Part shown: in pieces, positions 1 through 7,276 of the stretch
Position numbering within the stretch: the stretch's first letter is position 1
Layout of the letters: every line of letters starts with the position of its first letter
Source: Verrucomicrobiota bacterium
GTDB taxonomy: Bacteria; Verrucomicrobiota; Verrucomicrobiia; Opitutales; Seribacteraceae
Assembly: GCA_014382645.1 (NCBI GenBank)
Contig: JACNJI010000108.1
Span: 1-12,707 of the forward strand
Direction: 5' to 3'
Length of the DNA stretch: 12,707 nt
Made by a program: the position numbers and the translations under genes
Notes under the pieces: generated by a model
Told to the model about the DNA's origin: nothing
Databases searched by the model: none
Seen by the model: only the letters and a program-made list of their open reading frames with translations

Positions 1-159
1 CCGGGTCCCCCCGCTCCGGAAACATCCAGCACCGTGGTCTCACCCTGGCCATCACGGGGCCGTGGAAGACAGGAAATAAAGCCAGATAAACATTCTCCAT
101 TAGCTTAGGGCTAGGTCCAACGCAGACCCAATATAACTAATCCAAAGGAAAGCCGCATT
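1..159. other. Upstream region of the TlpA-like gene, no assignable gene
   Basis: All three forward frames are open from the left edge and close at 77-79 (TAA), 87-89 (TAA) and 106-108 (TAG). One could be the last 25-35 codons of an upstream gene, but I recognise none of the three tails. The final 60 bases are richer in A/T and hold a TATAAC hexamer at 132-137 that could be a -10 element, without a convincing -35 partner. An AAAGGA Shine-Dalgarno-like stretch at 144-149 lies 10 nt before the next start codon. Confidence 0.3.
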
Positions 160-909
160 ATGAAAACCTTAATAATAATTTTAATGGTTGCTTTGACTTT
201 GGCAATGTACGGCCAGAAACAAAAGGAAGAAGCCGAGAAAGAGACGAAAAAGGCGACAGTCCTCAAAAAGCCGACGAACTTCACCAAGATGCCCGAAGTA
301 GACTTGTCCGACTTCACCGCAGAACAGAAAACTATCATCCTGAAGCGCGCAAATGCCGAGATGTGCGATTGCGGCTGTAAACTGACTCTTGCCGAATGCC
401 GCAACGACGACACAAGCTGCCGCAAGAGTCTGGCTCTGGTCGGAAAACTAATTGAAGAGATCTCGGGCAAGAAGGTGGCTCCTCCGAAGGATAAGGCACT
501 GGGCAAGGGGCTGGACATGAAGTTCACGGCGACCGACGGCACCGAAGTCGACTTGGCTAAAATGAAGGGAAAAGTGGTGCTCATTGATTTTTGGGCCACT
601 TGGTGCGGGCCATGCGTAGCGGAGATACCGAACGTCAAGAAGACCTATGAGAAGCTTCATTCCAAGGGCTTCGAAATCATTGGAATATCGCTCGATTCGA
701 ACGAGGACAAGCTCACGCAATTCATCAAGAAGAAGGACATGCCATGGCCCCAGTATTTCGACGGCAAAGGCTGGAAGAACAAAATATCCACACAACACGG
801 CATTCGAAGCATCCCCGCCATGTGGCTGGTAGACAAAGAGGGCAACCTAGTGGATAAGAAAGCAAGGACCAATCTGGAAGAAAAAGTCGAGAAGCTCTTG
901 GCCGATTAA
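160..909 (+). CDS. Secreted TlpA-family thioredoxin-like protein with N-terminal Cys-rich domain
   Basis: A 249-residue exported thiol-disulfide oxidoreductase of the TlpA/ResA/AhpC-TSA superfamily. Residues 1-18 form a hydrophobic signal peptide, followed by a Lys/Glu-rich linker (20-38). Residues 66-90 hold a compact cluster C69-x-C71-x-C73 with C80 and C87. A thioredoxin fold fills about 118-249, with the redox motif WCGPC at 148-152 and the expected cis-proline in the S-I-P-A segment (P219). Proteins of this type act outside the cytoplasmic membrane, reducing or isomerising cysteines, for example of apocytochromes; that role is inferred, though a CxxCH-bearing protein is encoded 2.4 kb downstream. 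The start is supported by AAAGGA 10 nt upstream. The Cys cluster resembles CxCGC motifs seen in other bacterial thioredoxin-like proteins and may bind metal or exchange disulfides with the WCGPC site. The family call is firm, the substrate unknown. Confidence 0.9.
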   Translation: MKTLIIILMVALTLAMYGQKQKEEAEKETKKATVLKKPTNFTKMPEVDLSDFTAEQKTIILKRANAEMCDCGCKLTLAECRNDDTSCRKSLALVGKLIEEISGKKVAPPKDKALGKGLDMKFTATDGTEVDLAKMKGKVVLIDFWATWCGPCVAEIPNVKKTYEKLHSKGFEIIGISLDSNEDKLTQFIKKKDMPWPQYFDGKGWKNKISTQHGIRSIPAMWLVDKEGNLVDKKARTNLEEKVEKLLAD

Positions 910-1017
910 CTCCGTTCTTCTCCAACACCAAGAGGTGAAATCCCCCTCGTCTAAAAAGTTAGAGGCTCTCCATCAAGCGACCTTGCATCTGTTCGTGTCC
1001 ACGTTTATCGAAAAGCA

Positions 1018-1542
1018 ATGAAAACACCTATAGTTTCCCTTCTTCTGACACTTTCATGCTGCCTGTCTCCGCTTGTCGGGGAACCGGCCAAGTTCGCCAA
1101 GGGTATCGTCGACGTCGGGATGGTGGCGGAGGATCTTGAACGCACGGTGAAGTTCTACACCGAGGTGGTGGGCTTGAAGGAAGTGAAGGGGTTCGAGGCT
1201 TCGGCCGAGAAGGCGACCCAATTCGGGCTCACCGACAACCAGCCGGCGAAGGTCAGGGTGTTCGTGCTGGGCGATTCGCCGGATTCTGCCCGGCTTAAGA
1301 TCATGGCGTTTCCAAAACGCCCCGGAGCCAAACCCGACCAGAAGTTCATTCACTCCACCATCGGTATAAGCTACCTTACTCTTCGCGTAGCCGACATGGA
1401 CGATGCCCTCGATCGCTTGAAGAAGGCCAAGGTTAAGACACTCGGAGAAACCCCGGCCTCGCTCGGGGGCAAGATGCGGATCACGGTCTTTCACGACCCC
1501 GACGGCAACTTCGTGGAGCTGATCGGGCCGGTAAAGGAGTGA
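1018..1542 (+). CDS. Secreted VOC-superfamily (glyoxalase/dioxygenase-fold) protein
   Basis: A 174-residue protein with a signal peptide (about 1-21, ending near the S-P-L-V-G-E stretch) followed by two beta-alpha-beta-beta-beta modules of a single VOC domain (about 28-171). Hallmarks are the module openings around V-A-E-D-L-E-R (36-42) and L-R-V-A-D-M-D-D-A (122-130), and the ending H-D-P-D-G-N-F-V-E-L (159-168). Of the four usual metal-ligand positions, only E167 is kept. The first-module His position is D32, the first-module Glu position is K94, and the second-module His position is Y119. It therefore may not be a canonical metalloenzyme, although these alignments are made by eye. Secreted VOC proteins are frequent in PVC bacteria and mostly uncharacterised. 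The ribosome binding site is weak (GAAAAG shortly before ATG). It lies 108 bp after the TlpA-like gene and could share its transcript. Confidence 0.87.
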   Translation: MKTPIVSLLLTLSCCLSPLVGEPAKFAKGIVDVGMVAEDLERTVKFYTEVVGLKEVKGFEASAEKATQFGLTDNQPAKVRVFVLGDSPDSARLKIMAFPKRPGAKPDQKFIHSTIGISYLTLRVADMDDALDRLKKAKVKTLGETPASLGGKMRITVFHDPDGNFVELIGPVKE

Positions 1543-1585
1543 CGCCTCTTTCTCAGAACCAAGCATAAGAAAGAATTTCAACGAA

Positions 1586-1790
1586 ATGATGGTGAAAGCA
1601 GCCAGCCATTTTTTGCACACTCGCTCTTGGCATCGGGACTGGGAGCCGAGACGGAAACAAACTCCGTGGACCACCGGGCCATCCTCGAGAAATTGGACGA
1701 TTCCGGATGCGGACGATTCCGGATGCGGCCGATGGCTCCGGATTCGACGAGTTGGTATACCTTACCATAAACAAGGTTCCTAGTGACTGA
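1586..1790 (+). pseudogene. Possible decayed short secreted-protein ORF
   Basis: This stretch shows coding-like remnants broken twice. From ATG at 1586 the frame begins M-M-V-K-A-A-S-H, then meets a run of six T (1609-1614). With one extra T it would continue as a plausible signal peptide (F-F-A-H-S-L-L-A-S-G-L-G-A-E) and on into V-D-H-R-A-I-L-E-K-L. A second break coincides with the 2 x 16 bp tandem repeat at 1695-1726. Having zero or three copies of that unit would rejoin the frame to G-F-D-E-L-V-Y-L-T-I-N-K-V, ending at TGA 1788-1790. I do not recognise the family. This is inference from frame continuity only; the stretch may be noncoding. Confidence 0.3.
1695..1726 (+). repeat. Perfect tandem duplication, 2 x 16 bp
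   Basis: The unit GGACGATTCCGGATGC occurs twice head to tail (1695-1710 and 1711-1726) with no mismatch. A degenerate relative, GGCCGATGGCTCCGGAT, follows at once (1727-1743). It lies in the gap between the VOC and DUF1552 genes and shifts the reading frame of the possible ORF remnant around it. It looks like a slippage duplication; a regulatory role is not supported by anything else seen here. Confidence 0.85.
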
Positions 1791-1895
1791 GCCCCAAAAT
1801 GAATTTGATGAACGAGGCTTTTAATGCCTTGAAATGCCAAGCTTTTTATTCAAGATGATTAGTTATAGTTCTAGAAGCTGTAGTAACCTGTACTC

Positions 1896-1902
1896 AAAGG
1901 AG
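1896..1902 (+). promoter_or_regulatory. Strong ribosome binding site of the DUF1552 gene
   Basis: AAAGGAG, an almost complete anti-SD match, ends 11 nt before ATG 1914 and fixes that start. It is the best SD-like site in the window and suggests that the DUF1552/cytochrome unit has its own leader. The roughly 100 bp before it are A/T-rich and probably hold the promoter, but no clear -35/-10 pair stands out. The rest of the 1543-1913 gap shows nothing beyond the ORF remnant and tandem repeat listed separately. Confidence 0.7.
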
Positions 1903-1913
1903 ATTTATAGGAG

Positions 1914-3239
1914 ATGGACACAAATTTAAATAGACGAAGTTTTCTAAGAGGCGCAGGCGTCGCGATGGCCCTGCCGTTGATGGAGTCCTTGACTCCCCCC
2001 GCCTTGGCCGCTGCAGCCAATGGCAAGCCGGTAAAGCGATTCGTCTGCCTATCCAACAACTACGGGGTTTACCAAAAGGCTTTCTTTCCGGACGTGAATC
2101 AGCCCGGGCCAAACTACGACATGCCCGAAACCTTGAAGTCGCTGGAAAAGCACCGCAAGGACATCACTTTGTTCCAGAATCTCGACCATGGCTTCACGGG
2201 AGGTCACCAGGGAGTTCCCGTATTCCTTAGCGGCATACGTCCGATATTGGCCCACAATTACCCCGAAGGGAACATCAGCCTCGACCAGAAGCTGGCCGAG
2301 CATCATGGAGCCGCCACCCGCTTCCCATCGATGACCCTCGGAGTACGCGAACGCAACTTGCTCAGTTTCACTCGAACCGGAGTACAGGTGCCCAACATGG
2401 ATATGCGGGCCGCTTATAAGGCGATGTTCTTTGAGGATACCCCACAGAAGAAGGCCTCCGAAGCCGAACGTTTCAAACGGCAGAACAGCATTCTCGACGT
2501 AGTCATGGACCAGGCGAAATCCCTGAACGGGAAACTTGGCAAAAACGACCAGCGTAAACTCGAGGAGTACTTCGACTCGGTTCGCACCTTGGAAAAGAAG
2601 ATCGACCAGCAGGAACCTTGGCTCAAACGCCCCAAGCCAAAACCCGAGACGGAGGAACCAAAACCGGGGAATCGTACGGAAGAACAGCTCAAGGCCATGA
2701 TCGAAATCATTGCCCTTGCCATACAGACGGATTCCACTCGGGCAATCACCTGCACAAGCGGTTTCGCAAATGGCGATTTTGGCCTTAACGGTGGCTATCA
2801 CGATTTCTCTCACCACGGCGAGAAATCCGAGCCGGTGGCCGCTTTAAAGAAAATCGAAGGTTTTCAGGTTTCCATGATGTCCTACCTAGTAGACCTTCTC
2901 AAGGCACAGGAAGACCCCATAAACGGTGGCACGTTATTCGATCACACCTCCATTCTATACGGATGCGGAATGGCAACGGGGGGGCATTCCACCAGGAACC
3001 TCCCACTAGTTCTGGCCGGTGGAGGTTTTAAGCACGGCGAACACAAGGTTTACCCAGGACCGCATCTAAAGGACTTGAAGAGTTCCGACAGATTGGTCAG
3101 TCAGGAAAAACGACTAGCCGAAGGCGTATCCGAGGTGCCTGCCGCAAACCTACTGCTTTCCATTCTTCAGAACTCGGGACTGGAAATCGATCGATTCGGT
3201 TCCAGCACAGGAACGCTGTCCGGCTTGGAATGGTCCTAG
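1914..3239 (+). CDS. DUF1552 domain protein with Tat signal
   Basis: A 441-residue member of the DUF1552 family (PF07586), of unknown biochemical function and usual full length. A twin-arginine signal opens it (N-R-R-S-F-L-R, residues 6-12, then a hydrophobic stretch to about 34 ending A-L-A-A-A-A), so it should be exported folded, possibly with a cofactor. The domain runs from about 40 to the end. His-rich patches Y-H-D-F-S-H-H (295-301), G-G-H-S (356-359) and H-G-E-H (374-377) are candidate metal-binding sites. A Lys/Pro/Glu-rich linker lies at 237-257. The C-terminus, with I-D-R-F-G-S-S-T-G-T-L, is the family's typical end. The next gene starts 49 bp downstream; DUF1552 genes are very often next to DUF1592/DUF1588 cytochrome-type genes in Planctomycetota and Verrucomicrobiota, which points to a joint periplasmic role. 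Some homologs are loosely annotated as secreted or sulfatase-like proteins, but no sulfatase motif is present. Confidence 0.92.
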   Translation: MDTNLNRRSFLRGAGVAMALPLMESLTPPALAAAANGKPVKRFVCLSNNYGVYQKAFFPDVNQPGPNYDMPETLKSLEKHRKDITLFQNLDHGFTGGHQGVPVFLSGIRPILAHNYPEGNISLDQKLAEHHGAATRFPSMTLGVRERNLLSFTRTGVQVPNMDMRAAYKAMFFEDTPQKKASEAERFKRQNSILDVVMDQAKSLNGKLGKNDQRKLEEYFDSVRTLEKKIDQQEPWLKRPKPKPETEEPKPGNRTEEQLKAMIEIIALAIQTDSTRAITCTSGFANGDFGLNGGYHDFSHHGEKSEPVAALKKIEGFQVSMMSYLVDLLKAQEDPINGGTLFDHTSILYGCGMATGGHSTRNLPLVLAGGGFKHGEHKVYPGPHLKDLKSSDRLVSQEKRLAEGVSEVPAANLLLSILQNSGLEIDRFGSSTGTLSGLEWS

Positions 3240-3288
3240 ATTACGTGGGCGAGGACTGTCAACTTTCGGACGGTGGTCTTGAGTGATC

Positions 3289-6200
3289 ATGAAATCATTG
3301 AATACTTCCTTCGTTCGCAGGGCAACAGGACTGCTTCCTGCCATTGCTACTCTATTCATTGGCTCGCTTGCCTGTGCTGACGAGTCGCTAAAGAAGCTGG
3401 ATCCCTTCCTCAAGCAACACTGCTACGACTGCCACGGCCCCGAGAAACAAAAGGGAGACATTCGCTTCGACACCCTCGGCAAAGATCTTGCGAAAATCGA
3501 GAATCTCGAGATTTGGCAAAGCATGCTCGACCAACTCAATCGCGGCGAAATGCCTCCAAAGAAACAGCCTCGCCCCAAGCAGTCGGAAGTCAAGAACGTC
3601 GTCGAATCCTTGACCCACGCACTCGCAATAGCTTACGAAAAGGGGCGAAGTACCGGAGGGCAAACCGTGCTCCGAAGACTCAATCGACATGAGCTTCGCA
3701 ACACCTTTCGCGACCTGCTCTACCTAAAAGGCGCGGAATATAGTCCCGATGCAGGGGGGGCTAAGCTGGTGGACAACAACGGAAACGGAAGTGTCGAGCG
3801 CACAGGCAACGATCCCCTGCGCTTCTTTCCCGAGGATGAGGAGGAAGATGGCTTCTTCAACTTGGGCGACAAGCTGGTCATGTCGGACTTCCTCTTGAAG
3901 CTGACCCTCGACGCAGCCGAAGAGGTGCTTGCTCAAGCCACCCACCTCGAGGTCAAACCCAAGGTGGAAAAGAGGCGTTTCTCGGGGCATTTAATTGAAG
4001 GAAAGGGACAGGGAGAACATCCCGTCGAGGCGGTTTCCCGTGAATTCAGCCCCGACTTCGACATGATGGCAAAGGGCTATGAACGCGATGGTCGCGTTTC
4101 GCCCTCCAAACTCCGGCAAGGCGTCGGGGTTGCCACTCGTTACCGAATCACTATAGAGGCATCCGCCCACAACGGGAAGCATCCTTTTGGTGAGATGATT
4201 CATTTCGGCCCCGACAAGGATTTTCAGCTTTGCCTAAATATCGCGGACACTGGAAACGGAGGCATTGCCGGCCCGACCTCCAAGCCCCTTGCCATTTGGT
4301 CGCTTCTCGGCGATGGCAAGAAAAGGACCTTCACTCATGAAGTATGGATGGACAAGAGATGGGCCCCGTGGATTGGCTGGGAGAATGGCCCGGACGATAG
4401 CACCTTTCGGGCAGAGAAACTTGTGGAGAAATATATGCCCGATGCTTACTTCTCCCGTCCGGACAAGAAGGTCGACAAGGAGGGTCACGACCGCTGGCCA
4501 TTCAATTTGGCCAAGCTATTGGTAAAAGACGGTTACAAGGGGCCTCACCTCCGGGTTTACAGCCTAACGGTCGAGCCACTTTTCGAGGCTTGGCCGCCCA
4601 AGAGCCACACCGCCCTGTATGGTTCCGGCTCGGGCAAGGAAGAGGAAATCAGAAAACTCATGGCCACCTTTGCAGAACGAGCCTTTCGCAGGTCCGTTAA
4701 GCCCGAACTGGTGGAACCATACGTACAGCTTGTCATACGCCAGAAAGTGGAGCCTGTAGTTACCTTGCCGGGTGGAATAAAAGATTTGAAGTACAGAGTA
4801 TACGAAGGCCAATGGGAGAAACTTCCCGAGTTCGATACTCTGGAAGCCATATCCGAAGGAACCTTGCCTAAAGGATTCATCGACCTGAGCGTCTCCAAGC
4901 GAAAAGAAAAGTACGGCATGGTCTTCACGGGAAGCTTGAAGGCTCCCAAGTCCGGCGAATACGTATTTGAGATCGCATCGGATGACGGTGGACGCCTATT
5001 GATCGACGGAAAAAAAGTCGTCGAGCACGATGGCCTCCACGGAGCCGAGCTGAAAAAGGGTAAAGTCAAACTCGAACAGGGAGACCATGAGATTCGAGTG
5101 GAGTATTTCGCCTATGGCCAACCCAACAGCTTCAGGGCCGGTTGGGGAGGTCCGGGACTGGCTCATTCCCAGCTTTCCACAGACAGCCTTCGAGACTCGA
5201 AACAGAACAATAAAAAGCCTTCGAATGAAGTGCCTCTTCTCATTCGGGCCATGCAGGATGGATACGCCGCCATCATGTGCTCGCCGCAGTTCCTTTATCT
5301 TCAGGAAAAACCCGGTCGCCTCGATCCCTTCGGTATTGCCTCCCGAATGAGTTACTTCCTCTGGTCTTCCATGCCCGACGAAGAATTGTTTGCTGCAGCT
5401 CGCTCAGGGAAACTCAAGGACTCCAAGGAGCGCAGTCGACAAGTTGAGCGCATGCTCAAGGATACCAAGGCAGAGGCATTCGTACGCCATTTCCCATCAG
5501 CTTGGCTGCGTCTTGACAAACTGGGAGACATGCCCCCATCAGGCGGTGACTATCAGTTCTACAAGAACCTCAAGGTCGAACCTATGCTGGCCAAGCAGGT
5601 AACGACCTATTTTTCGGATATACTGGAAACCAACGGACGTATCGAGCAGTTCATCGACTCCGATTACACCTACATGAACCAGACCTTGGCCAAGTGGATC
5701 TACAAAAGGGAAGGAATCCGGGGCGAACGCTTACGGAAGGTCAAACTGGACGATCCTCGCCGAGGTGGCATATTCACCCAACCGGGCCTGATGACCGCCA
5801 CGGCGAACGGAGTCGACACTTCACCGGTCGTCCGTGGAGTTTGGGTACTGGAAAACATACTGGGTACACCACCATCCCCTCCCCCTCCCGATGTAGAACC
5901 CCTTCCCGTGGATACCCGAGAGGCAACATCCATCCGGGAACGGCTTGAATTACATCGCAAAAACGAAGCCTGTAACAGTTGCCACGTTAAGATCGACCCC
6001 ATGGGATTTGCATTTGAAAACTTCGACGTGGTTGGCCGCTGGCGCGAAAGATACAAGCGAGCCAAGGGGCCCATAGACACTTCGGCCACCATGGCGAACG
6101 GAGAAGAGATCGCCGACATCGTCGCCTTCAAGAAAATGTTAATGGAACGCAAACCGCTGATCATTAGCTGCCTGACAAAGAAGATGCTCACCTATGCCAC

Positions 6201-6330
6201 CGGCCGTCATCTCGAGACGATCGATCGCGGAGAAGTGGATCGCATTGTCGCCGAGCTAGGCAAAAAAGAGGATCGCCTTCGCGACCTCGTCCACTTGGTT
6301 GTAGAGAGCGATATATTTCTGTCGAAGTAA
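3289..6330 (+). CDS. Planctomycete-type cytochrome C protein (DUF1587/1595/1592/1588/1585) with inserted PA14 domain
   Basis: A 1013-residue exported protein of the DUF1592 family, function unknown. From ATG 3289, residues 1-30 form a Sec signal peptide ending near C-A-D-E. A PSCyt1-like cytochrome domain (about 38-115) has a C-Y-D-C-H heme motif (45-49). DUF1587 is at about 125-190 and a long, poorly defined beta-rich region spans about 215-435. DUF1595 starts at about 452 (F-A-E-R-A-F-R-R), is interrupted by a PA14 domain (about 495-626, core S-D-D-G-G-R-L-L-I-D-G), and resumes at about 647-672 (S-P-Q-F-L-Y). DUF1592 (about 678-805), DUF1588 (about 815-917, with second heme motif C-N-S-C-H at 895-899 and the usual proline run) and DUF1585 (about 955-1011) complete it. 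A GTG two codons upstream (3283) is an alternative start, and neither start has a strong SD. The PA14 domain suggests carbohydrate binding and the hemes suggest redox chemistry, both inferred. Confidence 0.92.
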   Translation: MKSLNTSFVRRATGLLPAIATLFIGSLACADESLKKLDPFLKQHCYDCHGPEKQKGDIRFDTLGKDLAKIENLEIWQSMLDQLNRGEMPPKKQPRPKQSEVKNVVESLTHALAIAYEKGRSTGGQTVLRRLNRHELRNTFRDLLYLKGAEYSPDAGGAKLVDNNGNGSVERTGNDPLRFFPEDEEEDGFFNLGDKLVMSDFLLKLTLDAAEEVLAQATHLEVKPKVEKRRFSGHLIEGKGQGEHPVEAVSREFSPDFDMMAKGYERDGRVSPSKLRQGVGVATRYRITIEASAHNGKHPFGEMIHFGPDKDFQLCLNIADTGNGGIAGPTSKPLAIWSLLGDGKKRTFTHEVWMDKRWAPWIGWENGPDDSTFRAEKLVEKYMPDAYFSRPDKKVDKEGHDRWPFNLAKLLVKDGYKGPHLRVYSLTVEPLFEAWPPKSHTALYGSGSGKEEEIRKLMATFAERAFRRSVKPELVEPYVQLVIRQKVEPVVTLPGGIKDLKYRVYEGQWEKLPEFDTLEAISEGTLPKGFIDLSVSKRKEKYGMVFTGSLKAPKSGEYVFEIASDDGGRLLIDGKKVVEHDGLHGAELKKGKVKLEQGDHEIRVEYFAYGQPNSFRAGWGGPGLAHSQLSTDSLRDSKQNNKKPSNEVPLLIRAMQDGYAAIMCSPQFLYLQEKPGRLDPFGIASRMSYFLWSSMPDEELFAAARSGKLKDSKERSRQVERMLKDTKAEAFVRHFPSAWLRLDKLGDMPPSGGDYQFYKNLKVEPMLAKQVTTYFSDILETNGRIEQFIDSDYTYMNQTLAKWIYKREGIRGERLRKVKLDDPRRGGIFTQPGLMTATANGVDTSPVVRGVWVLENILGTPPSPPPPDVEPLPVDTREATSIRERLELHRKNEACNSCHVKIDPMGFAFENFDVVGRWRERYKRAKGPIDTSATMANGEEIADIVAFKKMLMERKPLIISCLTKKMLTYATGRHLETIDRGEVDRIVAELGKKEDRLRDLVHLVVESDIFLSK

Positions 6331-6354
6331 CCCGGGCCTATTGGCCATCAACTT

Positions 6355-6382
6355 TTCGAGAACCTATATTCGAGAACGTTTA
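6355..6382 (+). repeat. Imperfect 14 bp direct repeat before the chimeric ORF
   Basis: TTCGAGAACCTATA (6355-6368) is followed directly by TTCGAGAACGTTTA (6369-6382), matching at 12 of 14 positions. It sits in the 55 bp between the cytochrome-type gene and the ORF at 6386, ending 3 nt before its ATG. It could be a paired binding site or a slippage product, and its position just before the ATG displaces any normal SD. No further copy was noticed in the window. Confidence 0.6.
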
Positions 6383-6385
6383 TAA

Positions 6386-7110
6386 ATGAACACACTCCCC
6401 TCTCACCTTTTCCGCATGATTCTGACAGTGGTCGTGGTTTCAATCACGGTTCCCATGCAGGCAGCCGGGCAAAAAAATCAGTTACCAAACATCGTCTTCA
6501 TCATGGAAGGCGACACGCCGGCGTTTCTAAACCTGATCGACAACGGGCTGGCCGGCGAGATAAGCCCCAGCCACGGCGGTTGGGGCGGGCGATACAAGCT
6601 CCGAAAGCCTGCAGGCGAACCCCGCCCGATCTGGACCAACAGCCCTGACACGCTCACGGTAGATGGGAAATCCTATACCAGCCCGCATGCAACCGTGTGG
6701 CGATGGCGGGAGGCCTACCAGAACGATTTCGCCGGCCGCATGGATTGGTGCATCGCAGGTAATCGCCCAGACGCCAATCACCATCCTGTGGCGGTTGTCA
6801 ACGGCGCCGAGGGCAAGAGCATCATCGCGATGACCGCCAGCCCCGGCCAAACTCTCACACTCAGCGCCGCAGGCTCATCCGATCCTGATGGCAACAAGAT
6901 CCTTACAGATGGTTTCAATACCTAGAGGCGGGCACCGCCAGCCGCACCGATATCCTGGGACAAGAAACCAGCGAGATCACATTCAAAGCTCCGAACGAAC
7001 CGAGGCGAACCGTCCACATCATCCTGGAACTACGCGACAACGGAACCCCCAACCTGTTCGCGTACCGACGGACGGTCGTAACCCTCGGGGACAAATGTAC
7101 TTCTTACTAA
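6386..7110 (+). pseudogene. Chimeric, frameshifted remnant: sulfatase-like N-terminus fused to DUF1593/Sde182 C-terminus
   Basis: The first 40 residues (a signal peptide to about 27, then P-N-I-V-F-I-M at 34-40) read like the start of a sulfatase, where this strand is normally followed by A-D-D. Instead, residue 41 enters E-G-D-T-P-A-F-L, then G-G-W-G-G-R-Y (64-70) and W-R-W-R-E-A-Y-Q-N-D-F-A (105-116). That is the C-terminal part of the DUF1593 nucleoside-hydrolase-like domain and the start of the Sde0182 C-terminal domain (G-S-S-D-P-D-G-N, 163-170). The catalytic N-terminal part of DUF1593, a few hundred residues, is missing. The frame breaks at about 6898-6904: the original frame stops at TAG 6923-6925, while the homologous text continues in the next frame as Y-R-W-F-Q-Y-L-E-A-G-T to TAA 7108-7110. 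One lost base explains it. Family members handle polysaccharide or nucleoside-like substrates outside the cell; this copy should be inactive. Confidence 0.75.
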
Positions 7111-7115
7111 ACCAC

Positions 7116-7120
7116 AGGAA
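7116..7120 (+). promoter_or_regulatory. Ribosome binding site for the glycoside hydrolase leader
   Basis: AGGAA lies 6 nt before ATG 7127, ideal spacing. It supports 7127 rather than 7277 as the original start of the glycoside hydrolase gene; no comparable site precedes 7277, whose upstream bases are simply the gene's own early codons. Confidence 0.55.
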
Positions 7121-7126
7121 ACAATC

Positions 7127-7258
7127 ATGACATCCAGAAGAGTTTCATCCACGCGAAAATCGAAGACAAACAAAAGTCTTTTCATCTGCCTTTTGGCGCT
7201 GTTCAATTTTGGCAGTCTTGTTTCAGAAAGTTCAGGGGCTGAGTCTTTGGTCGACTAA
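7127..7258 (+). pseudogene. Signal-peptide leader of the glycoside hydrolase gene, ended by in-frame TAA
   Basis: Forty-three codons encode a basic N-terminus (M-T-S-R-R-V-S-S-T-R-K) and a hydrophobic core (L-F-I-C-L-L-A-L-F) followed by a polar S-S-G-A-E stretch, a convincing Sec signal peptide with a slightly extended n-region. The frame ends at TAA 7256-7258, just after S-L-V-D, yet continues without any shift into D-K-I-L-K-S-M-D-W-L and the whole enzyme that follows. TAA is one base from TAC or TAT, so a Tyr codon turned into ochre is the likeliest origin. With the stop, only a 43-residue peptide would be made here. A sequencing error is the main alternative. Confidence 0.75.
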
Positions 7259-7276
7259 GACAAGATCCTGAAGTCC

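Noticed and set aside
1054..1674. 206-codon open frame on the minus strand
   Set aside because: Antisense to the VOC gene and its downstream gap; composition reflects the codon pattern of the sense gene.
1543..1770. Same-frame extension of the VOC protein beyond its TGA
   Set aside because: The VOC domain ends normally at G-P-V-K-E; the open frame beyond has no domain continuation and no sign of readthrough.
2049..2816. 255-codon open frame on the minus strand
   Set aside because: Fully inside and antisense to the DUF1552 gene, whose protein has clear family motifs; the reverse translation shows no recognisable domain.
6888..7130. 80-codon ORF after the DUF1593-like fragment
   Set aside because: The homologous continuation (Y-R-W-F-Q-Y) is in the other shifted frame ending at 7110; this ORF is a shadow.
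7256..7258. Programmed recoding or altered genetic code at the TAA, or pyrrolysine at TAG 10335
   Set aside because: TAA and TAG both end other genes here (for example 909, 3239, 6330, 12084), the TAG lies in an already truncated gene, and no stimulatory structure was noticed. Mutation is simpler.
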